Shown here: positions 15,551 to 23,210 of the stretch, one piece after another | Layout: each line of letters opens with the position of its first letter | How positions within the stretch are numbered: the first letter of the stretch is position 1 | IMG/VR virus record: IMGVR_UViG_3300017987_000001 | Coordinates: 1 to 64,000 of that record | DNA: 64,000 nt | Source of the DNA: a virus | Reading direction: 5' to 3' (one strand) | The notes under the pieces: generated by a model | Database searches by the model: none | Seen by the model: the letters and a program-made list of their open reading frames with translations, nothing else | Told to the model about the DNA's origin: nothing | Translations under genes and position numbers: made by a program

Positions 15551-16018
15551 TTACTCCTTCAGACTGAAGGCGACGACGGTGTTCTTCAGGATCTTCTTCA
15601 GCTGCGCGGAGATGCCCTTCTTCTCCGCCAGCTCCTCGATCGACTTCATGATGTTTCCGTCGTTGTGGCGCTCCGATGCCGCCTTGCAGTCGGCGAGGAA
15701 CTCCACGAGATCGATGAGGTTCATGTCATCGATACCGTTCTCGAAGTGCTCCGGATGATGCCGGTTACGCGCGTAGTGGTGCGCGAGAGCGTCGCCCAGA
15801 GCCTCCACCTTCTGCTGCTCATACTCTGGCGTGCCGAACGTCATCGCGTTCAGCTTCTCCGTGTTCGCTTCGAACTTCTCGCGCTCCGGCGATTCGAGCT
15901 TGGTGCTGTCGTGCTCGTTTGCCCGCTTCAGCAGTTCGACAACGAACAGGGTGAGGATTTGCACAACACGAGCCTTGTGCTTCCGCGTCTCACACGTCGG
16001 GCAGAAGTCTTCGCTCAC
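15551..16018 (-). CDS. DUF5662-like protein
   Basis: 155 residues. The pattern KRANEHDSTKL, then HHYARNRHHPEHF and NLIDLVEFLADC matches the DUF5662 family common in phages, whose many His and Asp residues suggest an HD-like metal site. The activity is unknown. An N-terminal CPTC pair precedes the domain. Confidence 0.8.
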   Translation of the reverse strand: MSEDFCPTCETRKHKARVVQILTLFVVELLKRANEHDSTKLESPEREKFEANTEKLNAMTFGTPEYEQQKVEALGDALAHHYARNRHHPEHFENGIDDMNLIDLVEFLADCKAASERHNDGNIMKSIEELAEKKGISAQLKKILKNTVVAFSLKE

Positions 16019-16239
16019 GGCGTACCTCCTAGCTTCTTGATGCGCTCTTCGAGATACTCGGTGACAGCGTCCACGTCCTGTCGAGCAGCGTCGAGCGTAT
16101 CCTTCGCGTTCTCCAGCTCCATCTCCGCATTATCGAGGGCGCTACTCGCACCTTCGACAGCGTCCTTCACTCGCTTCAGCGCACGCTCGGTCTCGACAAT
16201 CGGCTTAGTGCGGCGCTTCCGCTTCTTCTTTTTCGCCAT
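16015..16239 (-). CDS. Coiled coil with polybasic N-terminus
   Basis: 74 residues: MAKKKKRKRR, then a single amphipathic helix with heptads to near the end. The ATGA overlap with 15551-16018 indicates coupling. The basic start resembles those of 13481-13870 and 16798-17112. Confidence 0.75.
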   Translation of the reverse strand: MAKKKKRKRRTKPIVETERALKRVKDAVEGASSALDNAEMELENAKDTLDAARQDVDAVTEYLEERIKKLGGTP

Positions 16240-16540
16240 CCAGCTCTCCGGGGTCGATCAACCCCATGCCCTCGCTGCACAGGTCGCACAGCTGACTCCA
16301 CCCGGTCATGTAGTGAATCGACCGGTCATCCGGAGCATCCTCCCACGCCTGCTGGAGGATCTTCCAGAGTTCGTACAGCTTGTCGGGCGGCGAGTCGGCC
16401 GGGAGGTTCTTGAACTTGTCGAGCGCATTGCCCGCCGGGGATCCGCTGTAGAAGCGGACGAGCGGACGCACCACGTCGAAATGCTCATTGAAGAACCCGA
16501 TCCAGCCTTCCCGCGTCTGGTACCACTTATCGTTTGACAT
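16205..16540 (-). CDS. Hypothetical protein
   Basis: 111 residues, helical and rich in Trp and aromatic residues (YQTREGWIGFFNEHF), with one CDLC pair and a Glu-rich C-terminus. GAGGAGGATCGG precedes the ATG. The repeat at 16558-16571 lies just upstream of the ribosome site. No family recognised. Confidence 0.75.
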   Translation of the reverse strand: MSNDKWYQTREGWIGFFNEHFDVVRPLVRFYSGSPAGNALDKFKNLPADSPPDKLYELWKILQQAWEDAPDDRSIHYMTGWSQLCDLCSEGMGLIDPGELDGEKEEAEAPH

Positions 16541-16557
16541 CCGATCCTCCTCGATTG

Positions 16558-16571
16558 TTGAACGCGTCCAA
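16558..16571. repeat. Near-palindromic TTGNACGCGTNCAA element, copy 1
   Basis: A 14-bp near-palindrome in the 34-bp gap upstream of 16205-16540. It also occurs at 27820-27833 (coding), 46264-46277 (non-coding) and 59560-59573 (coding). A 21-bp stretch around this copy is identical to that around copy 2. The two non-coding copies share a flanking GATAGT, which suggests an operator or promoter element. Confidence 0.4.
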
Positions 16572-16574
16572 CTA

Positions 16575-16808
16575 TCAGAGCAGCTCGCTGCACTTGTCGA
16601 CAGCATTATTCAGGCTTCGCAAGCCGTACTCCAATTCGTCGACGCCGTCGTTGAGGCTATCGATGATATCCTCGACATCGCTGACTGCCTCACGCAGCTC
16701 GTCACGCTTCGCTGCGATCTGCTCCTTGAGTTTCTCTATCTTTTCAAGCCGCTGGCTGAGTGCAGCAACCCACGTAGGCTTCTCCGGCTTTACGCGCTTA
16801 GCTGTCAT
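16575..16808 (-). CDS. Coiled-coil protein
   Basis: 77 residues. A short basic start followed by continuous heptads from about residue 13 to the end, acidic overall. It overlaps the previous gene by 11 bases. Possibly a small multimerising adaptor; no direct evidence for partners. Confidence 0.75.
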   Translation of the reverse strand: MTAKRVKPEKPTWVAALSQRLEKIEKLKEQIAAKRDELREAVSDVEDIIDSLNDGVDELEYGLRSLNNAVDKCSELL

Positions 16809-17112
16809 CGCATATCACCAGCACTTCCGTTCCGTCCGGCTTGCCGTTGTGGGTCCAGCCAATGCCAACCCACTCGCGCCGCTCGCCGTGCAGCTCGATG
16901 GCGTGCGGAAGCTTGGGGCTATTGCAGACCGAGAGCCGCTTCAGCGTTGCGAACTTGATCGTCTTGCGTTTGCCTTTCCGCTTGGCGGTCTCTTCGTCGA
17001 AGATCTCCTTCTCCAGCTTCTTGATCTCCTGCTCGTGCCGACGGATGTCCGCACGCATCTGCCGAACGGTGCGTTTCTTCGCCTTCTTCTTCGCAACCTT
17101 CTTCTTGGCCAT
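16798..17112 (-). CDS. Basic coiled-coil plus beta domain protein
   Basis: 104 residues. MAKKKVAKKKAKKR, a charged helix to about residue 50, then a strand-rich segment (HAIELHGERREWVGIGW) ending in VLVICDDS. The ATG shares its A with the upstream TGA (TGATG). Unknown function. Confidence 0.75.
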   Translation of the reverse strand: MAKKKVAKKKAKKRTVRQMRADIRRHEQEIKKLEKEIFDEETAKRKGKRKTIKFATLKRLSVCNSPKLPHAIELHGERREWVGIGWTHNGKPDGTEVLVICDDS

Positions 17113-17321
17113 CAGGCCCTCGAATTCAGGTTGAGGTTCAGCCACATGTCACCCTGTCCGGGGATCGTGGCAAAGCCGTGCGTCGTGGCGACCGTGATCG
17201 ACCGCCCGTTCTTGGACGGCCCGTGTCGCTCGGTCAGGTTGCACCGAATGATGAGAATGTCATCTTCGATCGTCATCCTGACGTTCGTTGGTGGCTTCTT
17301 TTCCTTCCTCGACTCCGCCAT
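17112..17321 (-). CDS. Small beta-rich protein
   Basis: 69 residues. After a basic start it is mostly predicted strands (DDILIIRCN, GRSITVATT, MWLNLNLNS). It overlaps the end of the dehydrogenase gene by 62 bases in a different frame. No family recognised. Confidence 0.7.
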   Translation of the reverse strand: MAESRKEKKPPTNVRMTIEDDILIIRCNLTERHGPSKNGRSITVATTHGFATIPGQGDMWLNLNLNSRA

Positions 17322-18150
17322 ACACGTCCCTTCTGATTCCCTTGTTCGTCTCGATCGCACCAAACATCGTATTCGGCGTGACGCCGATACTGTGTGCGAG
17401 ATCCGCAAACGCAGCCAAATCCTTGGGCAGGCACGCTCCGCCGAATCCGTACTTCCCGTCCGGTCCGGGCACCTGCGTGTGCATCTTGTTGACCCACCCA
17501 CTGGTGAGCATGCCCTGCAACACGCGACCGTAATCGATCTTCAGCGTGTCACACATGAGTGCCACTTCGTTCATGAACGACAGCTTCGTCGCGAAGAACG
17601 AATTGCAGGCACACTTGATCATGGCTGCCTCATCGTGCGAGACGATCAGGATAGGTGTATCCGCCTTGACCATGCTGCGGTAGATCGCCCACAGCGCCAT
17701 CGTCGCGAGCGTCTTGCTGTGCTCGTCGGTTCCGATGACCACGCGCGACGGCTTTGCGAAGTCGTCGCGTGCCGTACGCTGCGTAAGGAACTCGGGGTTC
17801 GAGATGAAGCGCTGCGCCGGGTACCTGCCGCGATACCCCTCCACGACGCCCGGAAGCACCGTGGACTTGATCACGATCGTACCGGGTTCACGCCCCTCTA
17901 CTCGCAGCTTCTGAATCTGCTTAACGACTGAATCGAGGATGACGAAATCCATCGAACCGTCGGAACGGGATGGCGTGGGCACGCAGACGAAGACGAACTC
18001 CTGCGTAGCGGCACGCTCGAAGCTCACCTCCGATCGATCCGGCTTGGCATCGTAGATGTAGGGGGTCAGCCCGTGGCGCGCGAAACCGTGCGCTACTGCA
18101 TCTCCTACGAATCCGTGACCGATGATCCCGATGCCCATCTCCATCTTCAT
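17260..18150 (-). CDS. UDP-glucose/GDP-mannose dehydrogenase-like protein, shortened
   Basis: 296 residues. N-terminal NAD-binding fold with GHGFVG (residues 11-16), CVPTPS, a central helix with MIKCACNSFFATK, and the catalytic-Cys motif FGGACLPKD near 250. Family members are about 430 residues; the C-terminal nucleotide-sugar-binding domain is absent here. It could use a different partner or substrate, oxidising a sugar nucleotide for glycan synthesis, perhaps with the glycosyltransferases at 48.6-53.1 kb. ATGA overlap with 18147-18374. Confidence 0.85.
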   Translation of the reverse strand: MKMEMGIGIIGHGFVGDAVAHGFARHGLTPYIYDAKPDRSEVSFERAATQEFVFVCVPTPSRSDGSMDFVILDSVVKQIQKLRVEGREPGTIVIKSTVLPGVVEGYRGRYPAQRFISNPEFLTQRTARDDFAKPSRVVIGTDEHSKTLATMALWAIYRSMVKADTPILIVSHDEAAMIKCACNSFFATKLSFMNEVALMCDTLKIDYGRVLQGMLTSGWVNKMHTQVPGPDGKYGFGGACLPKDLAAFADLAHSIGVTPNTMFGAIETNKGIRRDVYGGVEEGKEATNERQDDDRR

Positions 18151-18374
18151 GTACCATCCCCGTTCGTTTCGAGTTCGACCTCATCCACTTCGTGCTCGAT
18201 GTTCAGCCACTCGGCTTCCTCGCCGGTCTCAAGGGCTTCGAGCGCCATCGTGTGCGCGTCGTCCTTGTCGGCAGCCGTGACTGTGATCATTCCGTACGAG
18301 ATGCGACGTACGTACGCAATGTAAGTGTGCTCACTGGCTATGGCTTCTCTCCTTGTGTGCCCTACGACAATCAC
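18147..18374 (-). CDS. Small hypothetical protein, uncertain start
   Basis: Up to 75 residues, with strands followed by an ADKDDAHTMALEA helix and a Glu-rich C-terminus. The GTG at 18374 has no ribosome site. A strong AAGGAG lies 7 nt before an in-frame ATA at 18341, which would give a 64-residue protein starting with ASEHTY. The similar shape of 19393-19584 suggests a shared fold. Confidence 0.65.
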   Translation of the reverse strand: MIVVGHTRREAIASEHTYIAYVRRISYGMITVTAADKDDAHTMALEALETGEEAEWLNIEHEVDEVELETNGDGT

Positions 18375-18567
18375 TGAGCATCACGCGCTTCTCCATCTCG
18401 ATCAGATCCAGATTGATCTCGAAGTACTCGGCGAGGAGCACTTCGATTCGCTCCGGGAGGATCACGCCCTTCTCGCACTGCAACCAGTCGAGGAAGGTTC
18501 CGATCGGCTGCGACTCGGCGTGAACCGCAGCCAGCTTGTCGTGCTCAGGGTAGACTCGCTTTGCCAT
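18331..18567 (-). CDS. Small conserved-type phage protein
   Basis: 78 residues, helical. YPEHDKLAAV, then SQPIGTFLDWLQCEKG and a long LLAEYFEINLDLIEMEK helix resemble a widespread small phage protein type whose role is unknown. The ATG at 18567 is the first Met after the upstream stop. Confidence 0.75.
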   Translation of the reverse strand: MAKRVYPEHDKLAAVHAESQPIGTFLDWLQCEKGVILPERIEVLLAEYFEINLDLIEMEKRVMLSDCRRAHKERSHSQ

Positions 18568-18569
18568 TG

Positions 18570-18833
18570 TTATACCTTGAAGATGTGCCAGACGAACGGC
18601 GGGGTGTGTACCGTTCCAAGGTAGTCCCAATCCGCCACTTCGCGCGGCAGTTCCCATCCTGTGCCGATGATCCGAATTTCGATCTCGGTATCCGGGAACT
18701 CGGGGTCGACCAGCGCCCACAGCGTGGGCACGTCATTCTGTGCGTGTACCTTCAGTAGCCGATGCCGGGTGGGGAGCTTGACTTTCTGTACGTCCTCCAC
18801 CGTCAGCGGGTACTTGTAGATCGTCATGGCCAT
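18570..18833 (-). CDS. DUF7352-like protein
   Basis: 87 residues. The pattern IYKYPL at the start, LWALVDPE in the middle, IGTGW and a final PFVWHIFKV matches the DUF7352 family of small phage proteins. The function is unknown. It has an ATG start and no overlaps. Confidence 0.8.
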   Translation of the reverse strand: MAMTIYKYPLTVEDVQKVKLPTRHRLLKVHAQNDVPTLWALVDPEFPDTEIEIRIIGTGWELPREVADWDYLGTVHTPPFVWHIFKV

Positions 18834-18855
18834 ATGTACACCACGTTGGGCTTCT

Positions 18856-19008
18856 TCATCGCTTCTTCGCCTTCTTCCGTTTCGGCCGCGCCTTCAACTG
18901 CGCGCGCAACTCCCTGTTCTCCTTCTGTAGCTTGCGTATCTTGGCGCGCAGCTCCGGGCAGGTCTGACACGGGCCATAGAGCGATTCGAAGTAACGGTCA
19001 ACCCCCAC
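18856..19008 (-). CDS. Small polybasic-tail protein
   Basis: About 50 residues. One CQTC pair, a charged helix (LRAKIRKLQKENREL) and a tail RPKRKKAKKR. The GTG at 19008 follows GGAG and overlaps the stop of 18998-19396. Likely binds nucleic acid or a charged surface. Confidence 0.65.
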   Translation of the reverse strand: MGVDRYFESLYGPCQTCPELRAKIRKLQKENRELRAQLKARPKRKKAKKR

Positions 19009-19396
19009 GGCACGCTCCGCATCCGGAGCACGACGGGCCGCCGTATATCTCGCGCATCGCACTCCTTGTAGCAGCCACGACACGCTCATACTCCTCGTCC
19101 GTGATCATGCCCAAGTCGTGCTGCTTGGAGGCATCGATGATCTTCTCGCTGAGTATGTTGACTTCGCGCATCTTGTCGAACGTCTTCGCGGTATTGATCG
19201 CCGAGGCGAGCGTGGAGCGAATCACGAAATAGTGCATGACCGCCCAGAGCGTGATAATGATAAGCTTGTACGCGATATGCCCGGTCGGGTTAGTCGCGTG
19301 ATCTACGACGGCAATCCAGCCGAGTACCGCGAACAGTGTCGGCGCGTACAGCGACCATTTGATCAGCGTATGCATCGGATCGCGTGAAGCACTCAT
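18998..19396 (-). CDS. Two-helix membrane protein
   Basis: 132 residues. Two hydrophobic helices (about residues 12-33 and 43-60), then a cytoplasmic-type helical region and a C-terminal Cys/Gly cluster, CSGCGAC. No family recognised. ATGA overlap with the next gene upstream. Confidence 0.78.
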   Translation of the reverse strand: MSASRDPMHTLIKWSLYAPTLFAVLGWIAVVDHATNPTGHIAYKLIIITLWAVMHYFVIRSTLASAINTAKTFDKMREVNILSEKIIDASKQHDLGMITDEEYERVVAATRSAMREIYGGPSCSGCGACRGG

Positions 19397-19584
19397 GTAC
19401 TCTCCTGAACTTCAACATCTTCGGGGAACACGCCATCGCAGACGAGGCCGCTACCGTGCGTGCCCTCCAAGCGATATGCGAGGCGCTGTGCCCATTTGTC
19501 CGCCTTCTCGCGCGCCGACTCCTCATCCTTTGCTTCGATGGTAAGATCGGCGTGCATCGGTACCTGTACGAGGTACTGCTTCAT
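19393..19584 (-). CDS. Small hypothetical protein
   Basis: 63 residues. Strand-helix-strand pattern with AKDEESAREKADKWA, similar in shape to the product of 18147-18374. Coupled to 19581-19955 by an ATGA overlap. Confidence 0.72.
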   Translation of the reverse strand: MKQYLVQVPMHADLTIEAKDEESAREKADKWAQRLAYRLEGTHGSGLVCDGVFPEDVEVQEST

Positions 19585-19955
19585 ACTTCCACCTCGCTAC
19601 TCTGTGCTGATTCCGCCAGTCCCGAGCAAACGGCGCGAACGAACGCTGCGACTTCGTCCACGAAGTCCAGCACCTGCTGCGCCGTCTCGAACTTCCGATG
19701 CTGGTAACGAATGCGCGTGCCCGCAACCCAGAAGTGGTGACCGTCCGAGCGCAGGGATTCATACCGTGAGGTCAGCCCCGCCTGCTTTGCGAGGAAATGC
19801 ACGATGCCCGGAATGATGCTCGACGACCCGGTCGACGGCTGCACCTGCAGCACCTTCGGCTCGGGATCGTTCCAGCGCTTCATCTCCACGCGGACGTATT
19901 CGCCACGAACGTACGCGGTCGTGGCTACGGTTGCTTGAGGTTTGTAGGTTCCCAC
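19581..19955 (-). CDS. Hypothetical protein
   Basis: 124 residues, alpha/beta, with a helix (FETAQQVLDFVDEVAAFVRAV) near the end and an acidic tail. GTG start after GGAGGAG, overlapping the preceding gene by 31 bases. Nothing further recognised. Confidence 0.75.
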   Translation of the reverse strand: MGTYKPQATVATTAYVRGEYVRVEMKRWNDPEPKVLQVQPSTGSSSIIPGIVHFLAKQAGLTSRYESLRSDGHHFWVAGTRIRYQHRKFETAQQVLDFVDEVAAFVRAVCSGLAESAQSSEVEV

Positions 19956-20596
19956 TCAGGCTCCTCCATGAGTTGGATTGACTCCAACTTCTGTCGGATC
20001 TCAGCAAGCCTGTTGCTTGCTTCCATCCTAGGCTTCTCGATGACCGTGTCAACCATGTCACCGTGCCCCTCTGCTATCAGCTCGCCCTCGTCCTGCACGA
20101 GCTGATCGAGCTTGGTTTGAAGCTGATGGTACTCCTCAGCCAGCTTCATTGCGGTCTGCTTGCCCAAGTGCCTTCCTTTCTTGTCGAATCGTTCGATGGC
20201 CGCGCGCACGTCGGAGTAATCGCCAGAATACTCCTCATATGACACACACCGCTCCGGACGATAGTCCATCCACGGCGCTGCCCTATTGAGCAGTGCTACC
20301 AGCTCTGCAATCTCCTCCTCGCGACGGCCATGCTGATGGCCGCACGCCGACAAGTCACCCTTCAGTTCCTCGATCTCCTGTTCCTGCTCTTCCATGGCTT
20401 TCCGGAGTTCGATAGCCTCGTTGAGCAACTTGACGATGTATTCGGCCTTGCGCTTGTCTTCGTTGAAGTAGCAGTAGACGTAACCGACTTGGCGGTCGTC
20501 CGCATCAACAAGGCACCATCCGTGCCCCTGCACGGGCTTCCGCCACATGCGAATGGGGAACGTGATCTTGTACCCGATGTTCGATAGGTCTTTCAT
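19925..20596 (-). CDS. Hypothetical coiled-coil protein
   Basis: 223 residues. The first 60 look like a small beta domain with GWCLVDADDRQVGYVYC, followed by two coiled-coil segments (about residues 58-110 and 145-205). Coupled to the preceding gene. Unknown role. Confidence 0.78.
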   Translation of the reverse strand: MKDLSNIGYKITFPIRMWRKPVQGHGWCLVDADDRQVGYVYCYFNEDKRKAEYIVKLLNEAIELRKAMEEQEQEIEELKGDLSACGHQHGRREEEIAELVALLNRAAPWMDYRPERCVSYEEYSGDYSDVRAAIERFDKKGRHLGKQTAMKLAEEYHQLQTKLDQLVQDEGELIAEGHGDMVDTVIEKPRMEASNRLAEIRQKLESIQLMEEPEWEPTNLKQP

Positions 20597-20904
20597 GCCA
20601 GTCGATCCAATGCATCGCCGAGCCGTACCACCTGCTTGGGGTTCAGCTTGCGCACCAGCTCGTCGGCGAGCTTGGGGTAGGCGTACCGGATCGCATCGAT
20701 CAGCCCGGGGTGGTGCTCTATATGCTGCAGCTGTGGGTTTTCGAGCGGGACGCTTACCGACTGCGATCGCGAGTTACCCCATCGAGCTACCGCATAGAGG
20801 TAGTTGTAGCTGCCCATGTTGCACGCGTACAGATCGTCATCGCCGTGCATGCCGACGAACTGGCAGTACGTGCAATCATGTTCGTAACGCGGGGCACCCC
20901 TCAT
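20593..20904 (-). CDS. Cys-motif protein with GDALDRL tail
   Basis: 103 residues. One CTYC pair near residue 11 with further Cys and His, a helical middle, and the C-terminus VRLGDALDRLA. It is not an obvious paralogue of the tagged family at 21.2-22.5 kb, so the tail is shared by convergence, recombination or common function. Confidence 0.8.
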   Translation of the reverse strand: MRGAPRYEHDCTYCQFVGMHGDDDLYACNMGSYNYLYAVARWGNSRSQSVSVPLENPQLQHIEHHPGLIDAIRYAYPKLADELVRKLNPKQVVRLGDALDRLA

Positions 20905-21185
20905 TTCGCCTTCTTCTTCGCCTTCTTCTTATGCTCCAGCTGCGAGCGAAGCGGCTCGGCCTTCTTGATCAGCTGGTAGACACCGTTGAGATGGATCCAC
21001 AACTCGGGCTTGTTGGACTGCAGTGCATCGCGCATCGCCTGCTTGAACGCGGCGGTCACTGCAACCCACGCCGGGATGTCGCCCTGATACTTCTCGCAGA
21101 CGTCGCAGCGTTGGATCTCATCGCGTTCGAGCGTACTGGAGTAGACCCAGCCGGTTCCTTCACACGCCTTGCACGTGACGCTCAT
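20901..21185 (-). CDS. Zinc-ribbon protein with Lys-rich tail
   Basis: 94 residues. CKACEGTGW near the start and CDVC about 22 residues later resemble a DnaJ-type zinc module. A helical middle and a KKKAKKKAK tail follow. ATGA overlaps on both sides place it in a coupled series. Confidence 0.8.
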   Translation of the reverse strand: MSVTCKACEGTGWVYSSTLERDEIQRCDVCEKYQGDIPAWVAVTAAFKQAMRDALQSNKPELWIHLNGVYQLIKKAEPLRSQLEHKKKAKKKAK

Positions 21186-21496
21186 TTCAGCCTTTCCAAG
21201 GCATCGCCGAGAACGGTCCTCGCGGCCTTGATCAGCCCGTCCTCCATCATGCGCGAGAGCGGGCCGAGGTAGAACACACGCCGATCGTGCTCGTCGGCGA
21301 AGAACGTGCGCTTCTCGGTCGAGTAGATGTGCCGCAGTTTCGACCCCGGGTGGTAAACGCGCCCGCCGATGCTTACCGGCGAGGGCAATCTTCCCCCGTA
21401 CTTGAGCCGCGTTGCGGTCTTCAGCTCGTACACTGGGGCCATCGAGCTGATGGGGATGAACTTGACGAGCTCATCCCCGCGAATGGTGCTAGCCAT
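21182..21496 (-). CDS. Tandem paralogue 1 with GDALERL tail
   Basis: 104 residues. A beta-rich protein with YGGRLPSPV, a GSKLRHI stretch, FFADEHDRR and the tail VLGDALERLK. The next three genes share this order of features, so they arose by tandem duplication. No outside family recognised. The ATG shares its A with the stop of the neighbouring gene (TAATG). Confidence 0.8.
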   Translation of the reverse strand: MASTIRGDELVKFIPISSMAPVYELKTATRLKYGGRLPSPVSIGGRVYHPGSKLRHIYSTEKRTFFADEHDRRVFYLGPLSRMMEDGLIKAARTVLGDALERLK

Positions 21497-21801
21497 TACG
21501 CAAGCCTTTCCAGCGCATCGCCGAGAATGACGCCTACCTGTTCGAACCGACCAGTCCTGAGCGTGTCTTCGAGCTGCCCGCACAGGAAGCAGCGGCGCTG
21601 CTCCTCGTCTGCGAACACGGTGACGTGCTTCGTCGACGCGATGTGTCGCAATATCACACCCGGCTCGTAGCGACGAGATCCCTCGTTCAGCGGATCGGGC
21701 AGCGTGCCGCCCACGTACATGACCGTTCGCTTCAGCACCCGATACATCGGCGCACCGTCGGGAATGGGTGTACGATTGACACGACAGGTAAGGCTAGACA
21801 T
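21496..21801 (-). CDS. Tandem paralogue 2 with GDALERL tail
   Basis: 101 residues. Aligns by eye with 21182-21496: VGGTLPDPL, GVILRHIASTK, VFADEEQRR and the tail VILGDALERLA. A CFLC pair in place of a strand is particular to this copy. TAATG junction with the following gene. Confidence 0.8.
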   Translation of the reverse strand: MSSLTCRVNRTPIPDGAPMYRVLKRTVMYVGGTLPDPLNEGSRRYEPGVILRHIASTKHVTVFADEEQRRCFLCGQLEDTLRTGRFEQVGVILGDALERLA

Positions 21802-22168
21802 CACGCAACCTTTCCAGCGCGTCCCCGATGATGTACTTGGGGGGTACCGCCTCAAGATAGCCGTCACTGATGAGGGCGCTGATGCCATAATTGTAGGTGA
21901 GGTAGCCGATGCGCCCTACGTCGTACGCGAAGAAGACGTAGATGCCCGTGTAGCCGATGTACCCGATGATGGTTCCCGGGTCGAGGTAGTAGCTGTCAGC
22001 TGCTACCGGTTCGGGCAGGCGCCCGCCGCGCAACGCCCGCAGCGCGCTCAATACCCGGTAGCGCTTCACGTCGCCCGGGACTTCGAGCGTGTCGACATTG
22101 CAGCGCTTATCCGACAAGTCCAGCGGATCGGCGGCTTGCGCAGGTCCGGAACTTGGTGCGATGTCCAT
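21794..22168 (-). CDS. Tandem paralogue 3 with GDALERL tail
   Basis: 124 residues. Longer N-terminus; shared core RGGRLPEPV, PGTIIGYI and a Tyr-rich strand region, with the tail IIGDALERLRDV extending four residues beyond the motif. The start overlaps the stop of 22168-22497 by one base. Confidence 0.8.
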   Translation of the reverse strand: MDIAPSSGPAQAADPLDLSDKRCNVDTLEVPGDVKRYRVLSALRALRGGRLPEPVAADSYYLDPGTIIGYIGYTGIYVFFAYDVGRIGYLTYNYGISALISDGYLEAVPPKYIIGDALERLRDV

Positions 22169-22497
22169 TACTTCAACCTTTCCAATGCGTCACCAACGAA
22201 GTTTGGCGGATTCACGTGCTTGAGGTGGTTGTAATTCACGAGCGACTCGACGCCGCCCGCCTCGTAGCAGTAGCAGCGGATGCCCGTATTCACGGTCGAG
22301 AAGAAGTGATAGTACCCCGCCGTGCCGAGATAGCGCAGCTTCTCGTCGCGCTTGACGAATATGTAGGTACTGCTCGACGGCAGGGGTAGGAAGCCGTTGG
22401 TGCCCAACCGCATCTCCGTCAGCACTTGAAGCCACGGTGCGTCCTCGTGCACCTCCAGCTCATTGACGTCGCAGCGCAGCGTCGTCAGATCCTGCAT
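22168..22497 (-). CDS. Tandem paralogue 4 with GDALERL tail
   Basis: 109 residues. It shares the CDVNELEV start with paralogue 3 and the order of LPLPSSSTY, a KLRYLGTAG strand and the tail FVGDALERLK. The most Tyr/Phe-rich copy. Probably the start of the tandem array in the direction of transcription. Confidence 0.8.
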   Translation of the reverse strand: MQDLTTLRCDVNELEVHEDAPWLQVLTEMRLGTNGFLPLPSSSTYIFVKRDEKLRYLGTAGYYHFFSTVNTGIRCYCYEAGGVESLVNYNHLKHVNPPNFVGDALERLK

Positions 22498-22793
22498 CAG
22501 TCATTCTTTCCTTGTATGAGCGCCGGGTCGGTCCTCACGCTGAGGAGTCCGTCGATGCCGTAGATGTACCACGTGTTGCAATGCGTGCAGATGCAGTACT
22601 GCAACCCCGGTGCCATTGGTGCGTCTGTTTCGATTCGTTCTATCTCGTCCGGCCTGCGGAACTGCTGCAGTGCGTTGCAGATCGCGCAGTACTCGCGGAA
22701 GTTCCACCAGTCCTTGATGCCCTGCCAGAGAGACCGATCGTCGCGCTTCTGGAACCGGAGGGTTTGCGCCTGTATGAAGTCGAACAGGTCCAT
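22497..22793 (-). CDS. Zinc-site protein
   Basis: 98 residues. CAIC and CTHC lie about 32 residues apart, with many Trp and Tyr residues between, suggesting a zinc ribbon inserted in a small globular fold. No family recognised. The ATG at 22793 is the first Met after the upstream stop. Confidence 0.75.
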   Translation of the reverse strand: MDLFDFIQAQTLRFQKRDDRSLWQGIKDWWNFREYCAICNALQQFRRPDEIERIETDAPMAPGLQYCICTHCNTWYIYGIDGLLSVRTDPALIQGKND

Positions 22794-22795
22794 GG

Positions 22796-23005
22796 CTACT
22801 CCTGCTTCCTGCGCGCGGCGAAGCCGAGCAACAGGACCATTCCGATCAGTGCGGTCGCCGCTGGCAGCGCCGTCCACACTTGGTTGCCGCCGTTCGGCCC
22901 CGCCGAGTTGTAGTGCATCACCGCCACCATGCCCAAGGACATGACGATGACGATTGCCGTTACGGCGAGCATGCCGTTCTTGAAGTCATCACTTTGTCCG
23001 TACAC
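22796..23005 (-). CDS. Two-helix membrane protein, GTG start
   Basis: 69 residues with two hydrophobic helices (about 12-29 and 44-62) and a basic end. The GTG at 23005 follows AAAGGA at 8-nt spacing. First of three consecutive small membrane-protein genes. Confidence 0.7.
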   Translation of the reverse strand: MYGQSDDFKNGMLAVTAIVIVMSLGMVAVMHYNSAGPNGGNQVWTALPAATALIGMVLLLGFAARRKQE

Positions 23006-23006
23006 G

Positions 23007-23210
23007 TCACTTGTCCTTTCTCGGGAAGACGGCGTAGATGATCCCGCCCAGTACCGGTATGCCGAAAATGATACCAAGCATGATCGCGGCGCCCGGTTCT
23101 CTGCTACACAACTCGACTACCGTGTAACCTATGGCGACGACGATCACCACGACGGCCAACGCGCAGAATGTTTTCAAGCCTCCTTCAACAAACTGATCCC
23201 AGAAGCTCAC
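23007..23210 (-). CDS. Two-helix membrane protein, GTG start
   Basis: 67 residues with two hydrophobic helices (about 16-34 and 40-60) and a short basic end. The GTG overlaps the TGA of 23207-23587, giving translational coupling. Unknown role. Confidence 0.72.
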   Translation of the reverse strand: MSFWDQFVEGGLKTFCALAVVVIVVAIGYTVVELCSREPGAAIMLGIIFGIPVLGGIIYAVFPRKDK

